Positions 14,739 to 22,472 of a DNA stretch of 48,914 nucleotides are shown one piece after another (the first letter of the stretch is position 1; each line of letters opens with the position of its first letter). Where the stretch lies: assembly GCF_000472285.1 (NCBI RefSeq), contig NZ_KI421421.1:570163-619076 (forward strand). Reading direction: 5' to 3'. Source of the DNA: Desulfuromonas sp. TF (GTDB lineage: Bacteria > Desulfobacterota > Desulfuromonadia > Desulfuromonadales > ATBO01). A program made the translations under genes and the position numbers. The notes beneath the pieces were generated by a model. It did no database searches. It had not been told where the DNA came from and saw nothing but the letters and a program-made list of their open reading frames with translations.

Positions 14739-17330
14739 TTAGACAGCCTCGCGCTCCTCCGGAGGGGGGGGAGGGGGGGAGCCGCCGGCGGCGAGCTCGG
14801 CGCGCTCCTGGAGCCCGATCCCAAGATAAGCGCGCGCCCGGTCGGCGTCCTTCATTCGCCCCTCGCTAACCTTGACGACGGTCCGGAGCGTCGCGCCGAA
14901 ATTCGGTTTCGCCAAGGGCTTGTGTCCGTTCCTGGAGCAATAGGCCTTGTAAAGGTTATAGACCCGATCGACGGGGACTCGGAGGTCCTCCCCCGGCTCC
15001 GCCAGGCGGAGATCCTCCTCGAAAAACGCTTGGACCGGATTATTATGTCGCTTGTACGCCTGGAGGAACTCCCGCGACCTCTCCGCGTCGATAAAGCCGT
15101 CGTGCTCCCGCAGGAGCTCCAGGCCGGCAAGCGACCAGAGGAAGATTCCCGGCAGCTCGGAGAGGAGCTTGTCCTCGAGAAACTTGTCCTCCTCGGCGTC
15201 CAGGCCCGGCCCGAACTGCTTTGTAAATTGAATTCCCAGGATCCGCCGATAATAGCCGTCCGTATTGTCCGAGACATTCGGATAGAAATTCGAGGCAAAG
15301 GCCAGTTTGGCGTAAGGCCGATAGGTGAAGAAGTCCTTATGCTTGAAACTGGCGTTGACGAAATCGCCGGTCACGATCGCCTTGAACAGAGCCGAGCCGA
15401 AGGCGGCCTTTTCCGTCTCCGTCCCGATATTGAGGAGCTTCCCGTACAGCGTCGCTCGCTCGAAAGGATCCTCCAAGCGCGACATCTGGACGGCCGAGCA
15501 GTTGTGAGAGCCGATCATCGCCTGGAGGACCTTCAGGATCGTCGATTTCCCATCCGATCCCGGCCCGTGCAGGAGGAGGCATTTCCCATAGCGGGTTTCC
15601 CTGGTCAGGCAATACCCGAAAAACTGTTGAAGCTGAGTCCGGACCCGCTTGTCCGGGATAACCTCCTCGAGGAACTGGAGCCAGCGGGGACACTCCGCCG
15701 ACTCCTCGTAAACAAAGTCGAGGATCTGCGTCGCGAAATAGCGCGGATCGTGCTCAAGGAAATCCCCCGTCTCGATATTCAGCATCCCGTTAGCCAGGCA
15801 GATAAGAGCATGATGATCGTCGAGCTCCCGCTCCTCCGGCAGAAGCGAGCGGAGATAAACCTGGCGCGCCGCGTTTGCCGCGTGCTTCGACTCCCCCTCC
15901 TCGCCGAGCATCGCCAGAGCGAGCGCCTGGAGCCGGTCGATATGGAACTCCTGCCAGTTTTTGCCCGACCATCGAAAGAGCCGGCCGGTCAGCGGCTCGG
16001 CGATAAACTGCATATCCGAGAGCAAAGCGTCGGCCAGGAGCGCCGGCCGGAAGGATCGGCCGCGATAGAACCGCCGAGGCCCTGGAGCGATCTCCCGCTC
16101 CGGCGCCGGCTTCTCGATCGTGACGGCCGAGGGGAGCAGGTCCTGGAGCTCCTTGATCCCCTGGCCGTGCTTGTGGAAAAAGTCCGTCAGGTCCTCGCCC
16201 TTGTCGACGGGATATTTCGAGCCGTGCTCTAGGACGAAGTCGCTAAACTCCTTTTTCGGATCCTCGAGCGGCTGAGTCGTCCCCTCGTACATGCGCGCCG
16301 GCCAGAGAAAGATCCGGACCGAGCGCGCGACCTTGGCGAGCTCTCTCGCCGCCTTCTCCGCGCCGGCAAGTCCCGCCTTGTCCGCGTCGTAAGCGATAAT
16401 GACGTCACGGTCCTTGAACTTCTCCGTAAAGGCCTTTTTCCAGGTCCCCGCCCCGGCCGTCTGCGTCGTGACGTTCAGGCCGCGCGAGATCCCCGCGACC
16501 AGGTCCGGCTCCCCCTCGACTATCCATATCGGCCCGGAGCTCCAGGAGGGGGGAGGGGGGAGGAGGCGCGACTCGCCAAAGGTCCGAGGCTCGACCCCGC
16601 ACTCGAAACAGAACCGGACCCCCTTTTTTTCCTCCTCCTTCTTCCATTTCCAGCCCGCGCCGCATTTCGGACACTCCGGATCGCTCCAGGAAATGACCTT
16701 GTAATTCTTCGCTCCCGGCATATAGAGCCGGATATTGACCAGGCGCCCCTCCTCGTCGCGGACCGGGATCGCGATCCGCTCCTCGTCCCTGTGCGACTTC
16801 CAGAGCCGGAGATCCGCGCGCTCGATCCCGGCGCGAGTCCACCCTCGACCCGCTTCCATCTGGCGGACCTTCTCAAGGGGGAGGGGGGGGAGCGCCGCCA
16901 GGAGCCGCTCCTCGATGAAATCGCCCGATCCCGCGTTTTGTGCGGATTTCGCGCCTTTTTTGGCCTCCGTATTTGCCCCAGGAGCGGCCTTTTTCGATCG
17001 GCCCTTGTCTTGGTATTCGCCCGACCAAGGGGGGAGAGTGCTCTCGATCCCGAACTCGCGCCGAAACTCGACCAGGCCGCCCGATCGCGCATCGAGGCCG
17101 CGATCGCGACACCAGAGATCCGCCAGGTCGCCGGACGCTCCGCACCCCAGGCAGTTGAAAGCGTCCAACTCCGGATTATAGGAAAACGAGGGCTCCTGGT
17201 CGTCGTGTAACGGACAGAGGCCGACAAGCTCCGGCCCCTTCTTTCCCCGCCTGGCCGACTTGACGACAAAGAGAGCGCGCGCGATCGCCTCTCGGCGCTC
17301 CTCGCTTAGATGATCTTTAGCGATTCCCAT
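14739..17330 (-). CDS. Phage primase-helicase (zinc finger, TOPRIM, D5/SF3 helicase)
   Basis: An 863-aa replication protein. Residues 30-75 form a CHC2-type primase zinc finger (CPLHDDQEPSF ... CLGCGASGD). Residues 200-260 carry a second Cys-rich region (CPKCGAGW ... CFECG). A TOPRIM-like domain follows (WIVEGEPDLVAG, IIAYDADKAG). Residues 430-800 form a D5_N/SF3 helicase with Walker A GPGSDGKST. The end is a Pro tract. It should open and prime the phage origin, and the iteron block lies immediately downstream. A 17-codon ORF (17371 to 17321) overlaps both the upstream stop (ATGA) and this start and may couple translation. Confidence 0.9.
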   Translation of the reverse strand: MGIAKDHLSEERREAIARALFVVKSARRGKKGPELVGLCPLHDDQEPSFSYNPELDAFNCLGCGASGDLADLWCRDRGLDARSGGLVEFRREFGIESTLPPWSGEYQDKGRSKKAAPGANTEAKKGAKSAQNAGSGDFIEERLLAALPPLPLEKVRQMEAGRGWTRAGIERADLRLWKSHRDEERIAIPVRDEEGRLVNIRLYMPGAKNYKVISWSDPECPKCGAGWKWKKEEEKKGVRFCFECGVEPRTFGESRLLPPPPSWSSGPIWIVEGEPDLVAGISRGLNVTTQTAGAGTWKKAFTEKFKDRDVIIAYDADKAGLAGAEKAARELAKVARSVRIFLWPARMYEGTTQPLEDPKKEFSDFVLEHGSKYPVDKGEDLTDFFHKHGQGIKELQDLLPSAVTIEKPAPEREIAPGPRRFYRGRSFRPALLADALLSDMQFIAEPLTGRLFRWSGKNWQEFHIDRLQALALAMLGEEGESKHAANAARQVYLRSLLPEERELDDHHALICLANGMLNIETGDFLEHDPRYFATQILDFVYEESAECPRWLQFLEEVIPDKRVRTQLQQFFGYCLTRETRYGKCLLLHGPGSDGKSTILKVLQAMIGSHNCSAVQMSRLEDPFERATLYGKLLNIGTETEKAAFGSALFKAIVTGDFVNASFKHKDFFTYRPYAKLAFASNFYPNVSDNTDGYYRRILGIQFTKQFGPGLDAEEDKFLEDKLLSELPGIFLWSLAGLELLREHDGFIDAERSREFLQAYKRHNNPVQAFFEEDLRLAEPGEDLRVPVDRVYNLYKAYCSRNGHKPLAKPNFGATLRTVVKVSEGRMKDADRARAYLGIGLQERAELAAGGSPPPPPPEEREAV

Positions 17331-17366
17331 CCTCGCCCCATTCGTCCTTATCTTTCCTGCTCAGAG

Positions 17367-17795
17367 TCATAGCGCCCCCCTGTGCGACGAGGTCGTCTCC
17401 CGAGCCCGGTCCTCCTCGGGGAAAAGGCTCTCCGTCTCAGGCTCGACCTGGTCGACCTGGATCTCGGGGAGCGCCTCGTCCGAGGCCTGGAATTGAGGCG
17501 AGCCGCGAAACATCAAGACGATCTCCCGCGCGGCCGCCGCCCAATTCCTCAGAGCGGCATCAACGGCCCGGTGATCCTCCCGATCGAAAGCCGTATCGAC
17601 AGCGCGGAACGCCGTCCGGAGGCGGTCGACCAGGTCCGGCCGCTCCTCGCGCGCCCACTCCATCGCGCCGGCCTCATAAAAAGACTGGATCCGGTCGAGC
17701 GTCCGGCCGAGATCCCGATAGGCGAGCTCGTAATGAAACCGCCGTCCCTCCGTCCCGAGGTCCTCCTTGAACCGATCGAGAGCCGCCTTAACCAT
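17367..17795 (-). CDS. Unknown early phage protein
   Basis: A 142-aa charged helical protein starting MVKAALDRFKEDLG. It overlaps the upstream 176-aa gene by eight bases and precedes the primase gene. No recognisable domain. Context suggests a replication accessory role, which is only inference. Confidence 0.55.
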   Translation of the reverse strand: MVKAALDRFKEDLGTEGRRFHYELAYRDLGRTLDRIQSFYEAGAMEWAREERPDLVDRLRTAFRAVDTAFDREDHRAVDAALRNWAAAAREIVLMFRGSPQFQASDEALPEIQVDQVEPETESLFPEEDRARETTSSHRGAL

Positions 17796-18318
17796 GAGGT
17801 CCTCCCGGCCGGCCGGCCAGACCGCAGAAGCCGAACCGATTCCCGGCCGGCCTCTCCCGCTCGTACCGGGCATAGATCCGCCCCTCGTCCTCGTCGTAAT
17901 CCGTGGCGACGATCCGCCACCCTTCCAGGACCGGAGGCGTCCAGGCCTCCATGAGCGCGCCGATCCCTCGCAGATAGCGAGACTCCGCCTCGGCCTCCGC
18001 CGCGAGCTCCTCAGGCGACCAAGTTCCCGCGCCGAGATAATCCGGCTGATCGGGATAGTCCGCCTCGAGATACTCGAACCGCTCCTCCGTCGCGCTCCGG
18101 TCGTTCTCCCCTCTCCATCGCCAGAACCCGCACCGATCGGCGCGGCAACAGGGAGAGAGCTCGAGCCCGTTGATCGGCTCCGGCCTTTGCGCGCCTGGCG
18201 GAGGCGAGGGGATTCCCGGCGACCAGGCCGGCAAGGCTCCAGAGGTTAAAAAGTGATAAAGCGCCCCATAAATCGGGCAAAGAATCCGGCTCCTCGCGTC
18301 CTCGATAGAGACAAACAT
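17788..18318 (-). CDS. Unknown early phage protein
   Basis: A 176-aa protein with start MFVSIEDARSRI preceded by AGGGG at good spacing. It has a short Pro-rich stretch, then Cys residues (LSPCCRADRCGFWRW), an acidic middle and a C-terminal beta-like part (GWRIVATDYDEDEGRIYARY). Not recognised. Confidence 0.55.
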   Translation of the reverse strand: MFVSIEDARSRILCPIYGALYHFLTSGALPAWSPGIPSPPPGAQRPEPINGLELSPCCRADRCGFWRWRGENDRSATEERFEYLEADYPDQPDYLGAGTWSPEELAAEAEAESRYLRGIGALMEAWTPPVLEGWRIVATDYDEDEGRIYARYERERPAGNRFGFCGLAGRPGGPHG

Positions 18319-18335
18319 TTTCGACCCCTTTCTCC

Positions 18336-18530
18336 TTACGGCCGGCTGTGATCGACTCCCGTCCAAGCGGCCCAGGTGTCACCAGACACAAAAACGGCTC
18401 GAACCTCCGAGCGCCGGTCCAGATCCCCCGCTATCCCCGCCAGGAGGAGAACGAGAGAAAAGAACAGAGCCGCCCAAAGGAGCGAGCCGAGATCCTCTTT
18501 CCTGCCTTTACCACCGCAATTCAACTGCAA
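18336..18530 (-). CDS. Small membrane protein of the early region
   Basis: About 60 aa with one membrane segment (LLWAALFFSLVLLLAGIAG). The start is a TTG; the second of two in-frame TTG codons is the better spaced from GGAGGT. The function is not known. It could be a superinfection-exclusion or host-takeover peptide. Confidence 0.4.
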   Translation of the reverse strand: MQLNCGGKGRKEDLGSLLWAALFFSLVLLLAGIAGDLDRRSEVRAVFVSGDTWAAWTGVDHSRP

Positions 18531-18572
18531 ACCTCCAAAATCACAAAAACAACAAGGAATTAAAAGACAACC

Positions 18573-18779
18573 TCAATTCATAATATTCGCCGCCGACCAG
18601 AGCCGCCGGCGCAAAAGCTTTTTCTTCTCCGGAGTCGGATTTACCAGGACGAGCCGGTCCTCGATCTTGCCGAGGAGGTAAACCAGCTTTCGGCAGTTGT
18701 CCCCGCAAAAGGCCCGAGGACGGCCGGTCTTCTTCGCCTCGGGGAGCTCTCGGCCGCAGAATTCACAGTTTCGATTCAT
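18573..18779 (-). CDS. Small zinc-finger protein
   Basis: A 68-aa protein with four Cys in a finger-like pattern (CEFCGREL ... FCGDNCRKL) and a basic C-terminus. Related short proteins occur in phages and plasmids, but I cannot name a function. The start at 18779 overlaps the upstream 52-aa gene and has a GGAGG site. Confidence 0.6.
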   Translation of the reverse strand: MNRNCEFCGRELPEAKKTGRPRAFCGDNCRKLVYLLGKIEDRLVLVNPTPEKKKLLRRRLWSAANIMN

Positions 18780-18921
18780 TGCGCTTCGCCTCCTCCGCCG
18801 CCTGGCGCCGCTCGTAAGCGATCCGCGCGAGCTCCTCCATCCGGGGAAAGAAGACGTTGAACATATAGTCCCGCTCCTTCTCCGTGAGTTGCTCAAGCTT
18901 TACCTGGTAGGGCTTGCCCAT
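18763..18921 (-). CDS. Small helical phage protein
   Basis: A 52-aa protein starting MGKPYQVKLEQLTEKERDYM, with a GGAG site. It is mostly charged helix. It overlaps the zinc-finger gene by 17 bases. Function unknown. Confidence 0.45.
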   Translation of the reverse strand: MGKPYQVKLEQLTEKERDYMFNVFFPRMEELARIAYERRQAAEEAKRNESKL

Positions 18922-18989
18922 TGACCGGCTCCGTTTTTTTGTTTGCCTATTGGCCTGCCTTCTGTCAGAATGCACCTTCACCTCTAACT

Positions 18990-19205
18990 ATGGGAAATCA
19001 TTGGATGCACCCAAGAAAGTCCGGTCTGACGCCCGAAGAACATCAAGCCTCGGTCGAAGAGCTGAAATCGCTCTTTGATCGAATTTTTAAACTTTCCATG
19101 CTCTCCATGAATGCCTACGGCAAATCCTCCGAGATCGGGAAAGCCGCACTAAAGGCAGAGTCCGCAACGAGAGAGTTTCTCTTCCACCTCGAGGACAAAG
19201 GCTAG
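18990..19205 (+). CDS. Small helical protein on the opposite strand
   Basis: A 71-aa candidate starting MGNHWMHPRKSGLTPEEHQA. The sequence looks like real amphipathic helical protein, but no clear ribosome site was found, so confidence is low. It is convergent with the stand-alone SF3 ATPase gene, and the palindrome CTAG at 19202-19205 supplies the stop codon of both genes. Confidence 0.4.
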   Translation: MGNHWMHPRKSGLTPEEHQASVEELKSLFDRIFKLSMLSMNAYGKSSEIGKAALKAESATREFLFHLEDKG

Positions 19206-19801
19206 CCTCCAAACCCGCCGCGCTTCCGAAGCCGCTCCAGTCCCTCCTCCAGCCAGGCCAGAATTCCCTCCCGCTCCTCGGCCAGCTTCCGGTCCAGGTC
19301 GACGCTCATATCTTCCCGCCTGAACTGGCGCGGACAGTGAACGACCAGGAGCCGGCGCGCAATCGCCGGAGGGTTCTCGGGGAGGTAGTTCAGCATCGAG
19401 ACGAATTTCGTCTCCGGACGGAAAGAAAAATACGGCTTGTACTTGAAAGAGGCATTAAGAAGATCGCCGGCGATAAAAGCCTTGAGGTAAGATTGATCGA
19501 TCCCCTTGGCCACGTCCTCGCAAGAAACATTCAGGCGCTTCTCCGAGAGATCCGCGCGGACAAAAGGGTCCTTGAGATGAAAGAGCGGATGATATCCGAC
19601 TCTCTCACTCCCCAGGACGGACGCGACCACCGAGACCAGCACGCTTTTCCCGCTCGCGGCCGACCCCACCATCAACAACATCCGGCCATAGGTTTCAGGC
19701 GCGAGACAGCTCCCGAAAAACTCCTGTAAGAGCCGGATCTCCTCCTCGTTACCGACGACCTCCTCCAGAAACTTCAACCAATTCGGACAACTCGTTTCCA
19801 T
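19202..19801 (-). CDS. Stand-alone SF3/D5-type helicase domain protein
   Basis: A 199-aa protein that aligns end to end with the SF3 core of the prophage's own primase-helicase: NWLKFLEEVV versus RWLQFLEEVI, Walker A GSAASGKS versus GPGSDGKS, and LLNASFKYKPYFSFRP versus FVNASFKHKDFFTYRP. It lacks the primase, D5_N and C-terminal domains. It may be an early regulator, a decoy that poisons hexamers of incoming related phages, or a degenerate duplicate. Ribosome site GGGAGG. Confidence 0.75.
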   Translation of the reverse strand: METSCPNWLKFLEEVVGNEEEIRLLQEFFGSCLAPETYGRMLLMVGSAASGKSVLVSVVASVLGSERVGYHPLFHLKDPFVRADLSEKRLNVSCEDVAKGIDQSYLKAFIAGDLLNASFKYKPYFSFRPETKFVSMLNYLPENPPAIARRLLVVHCPRQFRREDMSVDLDRKLAEEREGILAWLEEGLERLRKRGGFGG

Positions 19802-19818
19802 TCTTCCCTCCCTCTGCT

Positions 19819-20394
19819 CTAGGCCTTGGCCGCCGAAGCCTCGCGCGTAGGCGGCTTATGGTGTCCATTGCGCTCGCATTTCTCCTGCTGGCGCCGGTGG
19901 ATCTCCTTGCGATCCTCCTCCGTCATGATCCCGGCGGCGATCAGGGCGAAAAACATTTCCTGAGAACAGCGCTCCACGTCGACGATCTGCTCCAGCTTGG
20001 CCTTAAAGGTCTCATCAAAATTCGGGACGCTGCGCGGATCGGTGCGGCTGAATATCTCCTCCAGGACCTCGGCGGCATCGATGGCCTCCGACGCCTCGCG
20101 CCGGAATTTGCCGAAAATGATTGCCGGGTCCCGACGGATGTTGTTCAGGTCGGGGAAGATCTTCGGGATGATCGATTTGTAGACGGGATTTTCCTCCAGG
20201 TAGTGCAGGAGGATGGAGGTATCGTTCAGGGCCTCGGAGATCCGGACGACCGTCTCGGGATCAGGGCCACCCTTGAGCTGGTCGTTTTCGATTTTCCAGA
20301 TGGCACCTTTGGATAGTCCGATCATTACCCCGAGGGTTTCAGCAGTCATTCCTTTATTTTTTCTGGCCTCTACGATTCTTTTTCCCATCGACAT
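19819..20394 (-). CDS. XRE-family regulator (Cro-like), first gene of the leftward operon
   Basis: A 191-aa protein with an N-terminal HTH_3 domain (residues 5-60: GKRIVEARKNKGMTAETLGV, then GLSKGAIWKIEND). The remainder is helical and unknown, ending in a basic tail. It is the first gene of the leftward lytic transcript and is divergent from the repressor gene, so it probably plays the Cro role. Its promoter has a TTGACA -35, 17-base spacer and TAATTT -10 with an operator-like repeat inside the spacer. Confidence 0.7.
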   Translation of the reverse strand: MSMGKRIVEARKNKGMTAETLGVMIGLSKGAIWKIENDQLKGGPDPETVVRISEALNDTSILLHYLEENPVYKSIIPKIFPDLNNIRRDPAIIFGKFRREASEAIDAAEVLEEIFSRTDPRSVPNFDETFKAKLEQIVDVERCSQEMFFALIAAGIMTEEDRKEIHRRQQEKCERNGHHKPPTREASAAKA

Positions 20395-20421
20395 TTTCGG
20401 CTCCGTTCTCGTTTAGTAAAC

Positions 20422-20450
20422 AAATTAGTTCTCAAAAAGAAAACTGTCAA
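20422..20450 (-). promoter_or_regulatory. Leftward early promoter with embedded operator
   Basis: On the minus strand, -35 TTGACA (20445-20450) and -10 TAATTT (20422-20427) are separated by 17 bases. The spacer contains TTTTCTTTTTGAGAA (20429-20443), which matches 13 of 15 bases of the two direct repeats near the repressor gene. Repressor binding here would block transcription of the lytic operon. Confidence 0.6.
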
Positions 20451-20531
20451 TAGAAAAGTTTGCTAAAGGACAACATAGAGGCGCTTGAATAGGCATATCA
20501 TCTATTTTAAATAGCCGAAAATGCTAGTTTG

Positions 20532-20565
20532 TTTGCTTTTTGTGAATCTATTTACTTTTTGTGAA
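20532..20565 (+). promoter_or_regulatory. Tandem operator-like repeats upstream of the repressor
   Basis: TTTGCTTTTTGTGAA (20532-20546) and TTTACTTTTTGTGAA (20551-20565) differ by one base and are 19 bases apart. A third, inverted copy lies in the leftward promoter. Between them is a perfect 13-bp palindrome, CTATTTTAAATAG (20502-20514). The set looks like the immunity operators bound by the two XRE proteins. The repressor promoter itself is not clear. Confidence 0.55.
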
Positions 20566-20577
20566 AAAAGTTGTTAA

Positions 20578-21018
20578 ATGTGCCCCATGAGCGATTTAAG
20601 AGAGGCGGTTGGCGAGAGAATTCGGGAAGTCAGGGAGAAAGCCGGGCTGAGCATGGAGGCTCTAGGCAGCATTCTTGGCAAAGGTAAAGGCGCTGTCTTT
20701 AAATACGAGAAAGGACAGTCAGACCCCGAGACCTTGACCCTTGCAAGGATCGCTGAAATAGGAGACGTAAGCCTGGATTGGCTAATCACGGGCAAGGAAA
20801 GGGTAAGGACTCAGGAGCCGGCAAGGCTTGCCGAGGGATTGGAAAAGGATCTTGTCCGCATTGTGATCGAGGCGGTCGAGGAGGGACTCGGGGATCTGCA
20901 CCTGGAGCTAAAGCCCGACAAAAAGGCCCAGCTCGTTATCACTCTTTGCGAGATGTTCGAGGAAGAGAAGCAGATCGATAAACCGACGATATTGAGGTTG
21001 ATTAAATTGGCAGCTTAG
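20578..21018 (+). CDS. Phage repressor (XRE family, CI-like)
   Basis: A 146-aa protein with an HTH_3 domain (residues 10-66: GERIREVREKAGLSMEALGS, KGKGAVFKYEKGQ, SLDWLITGKE) and a C-terminal helical domain without the Ser-Lys dyad of LexA/CI autoproteases. Induction may therefore not use RecA-stimulated self-cleavage. It is divergent from the Cro-like gene and heads the lysogenic operon. Two starts (20578 and 20587) are possible; neither has a clear ribosome site, so a leaderless message is possible. Confidence 0.75.
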   Translation: MCPMSDLREAVGERIREVREKAGLSMEALGSILGKGKGAVFKYEKGQSDPETLTLARIAEIGDVSLDWLITGKERVRTQEPARLAEGLEKDLVRIVIEAVEEGLGDLHLELKPDKKAQLVITLCEMFEEEKQIDKPTILRLIKLAA

Positions 21019-21031
21019 AGTAGGAGGGGCA

Positions 21032-21901
21032 ATGAAATTTGAATTGATTATAACAAGACTTCACTTCGATATGGGTCTGTTTTCACATCAAGTTGAAGAT
21101 AAAAAAACATATATAGAGGATTTGTTTTTTTATCTAAGCTCAAACCCTATATGGTATCCAGAAATAGAAGAAGAAAAATTAAAATATACAATTACAAACG
21201 CGAGAAGATTGGCTGATGATTTGATATGCTGTGATTTTATTAGAAAACATGATATCAAACATAACATTATCATCGATAACGAAACAAAGGAGATAGAGCA
21301 GCAGGTTGTTCAAAATGTCGTCGAAAATGTAAAAATGTATTACAATAAATCAGACATGCTGCTATTCTTCGAAGAAAAAACGGGTTACGGTCTCGACAGA
21401 AAAAAAGTAAAATTTTTAATTCAAAAATTAATTGGCAAAGCCACAGGAAGCAAAAACAATCCGGCAGATGTCGATATTACTTTTTTGGGAGAAGAAAGAA
21501 AGTTTAAGAACGAGGTATTAGGGCTAACTAGAATTTTGTCCTCAAACATGGTCCTGTTTCCGTCTAATCCATCTGCCAGAATTTGGGACGAAATTGATAA
21601 AGACCTTAAAGAAACCAATACAGAGAAAAGAATAATAAAAGACAAGGCTCCGCCCAAAGGAACTCTCAATTATGGGCAGGGGACAAAGTCTTATCAAATG
21701 TTAAATATGATTGAGGATGGATATGGGGAAGGATCAATTAGAGGCATAAGCGATACAGGCGAATTGGTTAGAATACATTCAAAAGATCTTGTTGAAAAAA
21801 TAACGGTTAACGACAAAAAAGAAAATGACCTTATTACAAGATTACTTCTAAAAGTTAGTTATATACGAGATAGATTCAGGATAAATCACGATAATGAATA
21901 A
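21032..21901 (+). CDS. Unknown AT-rich cargo protein, partner of 4-TM protein
   Basis: A 289-aa soluble protein, AT-rich with codon use unlike the late genes. It follows the repressor by 13 bases with a GGAGGGG site. The N-terminus is beta-like (MKFELIITRLHFDM), the middle helical (residues 60-150), and the C-terminus holds a small beta domain (GEGSIRGISDTGELVRIHSK). No family is recognised by eye. It overlaps the next gene by eight bases, so both are made together. The pattern of soluble sensor plus membrane effector suggests an abortive-infection or exclusion system, which is inference. Confidence 0.65.
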   Translation: MKFELIITRLHFDMGLFSHQVEDKKTYIEDLFFYLSSNPIWYPEIEEEKLKYTITNARRLADDLICCDFIRKHDIKHNIIIDNETKEIEQQVVQNVVENVKMYYNKSDMLLFFEEKTGYGLDRKKVKFLIQKLIGKATGSKNNPADVDITFLGEERKFKNEVLGLTRILSSNMVLFPSNPSARIWDEIDKDLKETNTEKRIIKDKAPPKGTLNYGQGTKSYQMLNMIEDGYGEGSIRGISDTGELVRIHSKDLVEKITVNDKKENDLITRLLLKVSYIRDRFRINHDNE

Positions 21902-22451
21902 AAGGTTTTTCCAAAATTTATATTTATTTATATTTTCTTGGGACTTTTTGTTGTCATTTTTTTTGTCTGGACTGTTTTTGATTCTTATATTTAGCAATGA
22001 CAACCATAACCTTCTCTATAAAGATGTAAAAAACAATTTCCAATTATACATACCATTACTTAGCATCTTTATAACTTTGTTCACACTTTCTATGACCATA
22101 TTGGTTACATCTACACCTGATGATTTTATTGAATATTTAGAAAGTTCTGGACAAGTATTTACTTCTCTTAAAAACTACCATTTTGTAGGATTTTTCATAT
22201 ATTTATATGCCCTTTTTAGTAACATAATATTGCAAAATTTTTTTATATTTAAATCGGAAATTGCTAATTTGATTGTCGATAATTATCATTTAAATCTTAA
22301 CGTAATTAAGCACATATTAAGTCTTTTTTATTCAAGTAGTATATTTTTTACAGTATGGTCTTTCTTTTATACGATAAGTCTCCTTTGGCATCTATCAAAG
22401 CTATTAACCGTTAAGACAACATATTATAAAAAAAGAAAACACAAGGCTTGA
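21894..22451 (+). CDS. Four-TM membrane protein, candidate effector
   Basis: A 185-aa, very AT-rich protein with four predicted membrane helices (about residues 17-34, 50-72, 97-120, 141-168), a cytoplasmic-looking loop (STPDDFIEYLESSG) and a basic C-terminus (YYKKRKHKA). The start codon lies within the end of the 289-aa gene (ATGAATAA). Small multi-TM proteins paired with a soluble partner are common as pore-forming effectors in anti-phage systems. No named family is recognised. Confidence 0.65.
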   Translation: MNKRFFQNLYLFIFSWDFLLSFFLSGLFLILIFSNDNHNLLYKDVKNNFQLYIPLLSIFITLFTLSMTILVTSTPDDFIEYLESSGQVFTSLKNYHFVGFFIYLYALFSNIILQNFFIFKSEIANLIVDNYHLNLNVIKHILSLFYSSSIFFTVWSFFYTISLLWHLSKLLTVKTTYYKKRKHKA

Positions 22452-22472
22452 TTACCTTTGGAGGGGGAGCGA

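Noticed and set aside
1-20000. High density of GATC sites in the prophage as a phage-specific signal
   Set aside because: A rough count by eye gave a similar density in the host efflux genes, so it reflects shared codon and base composition.
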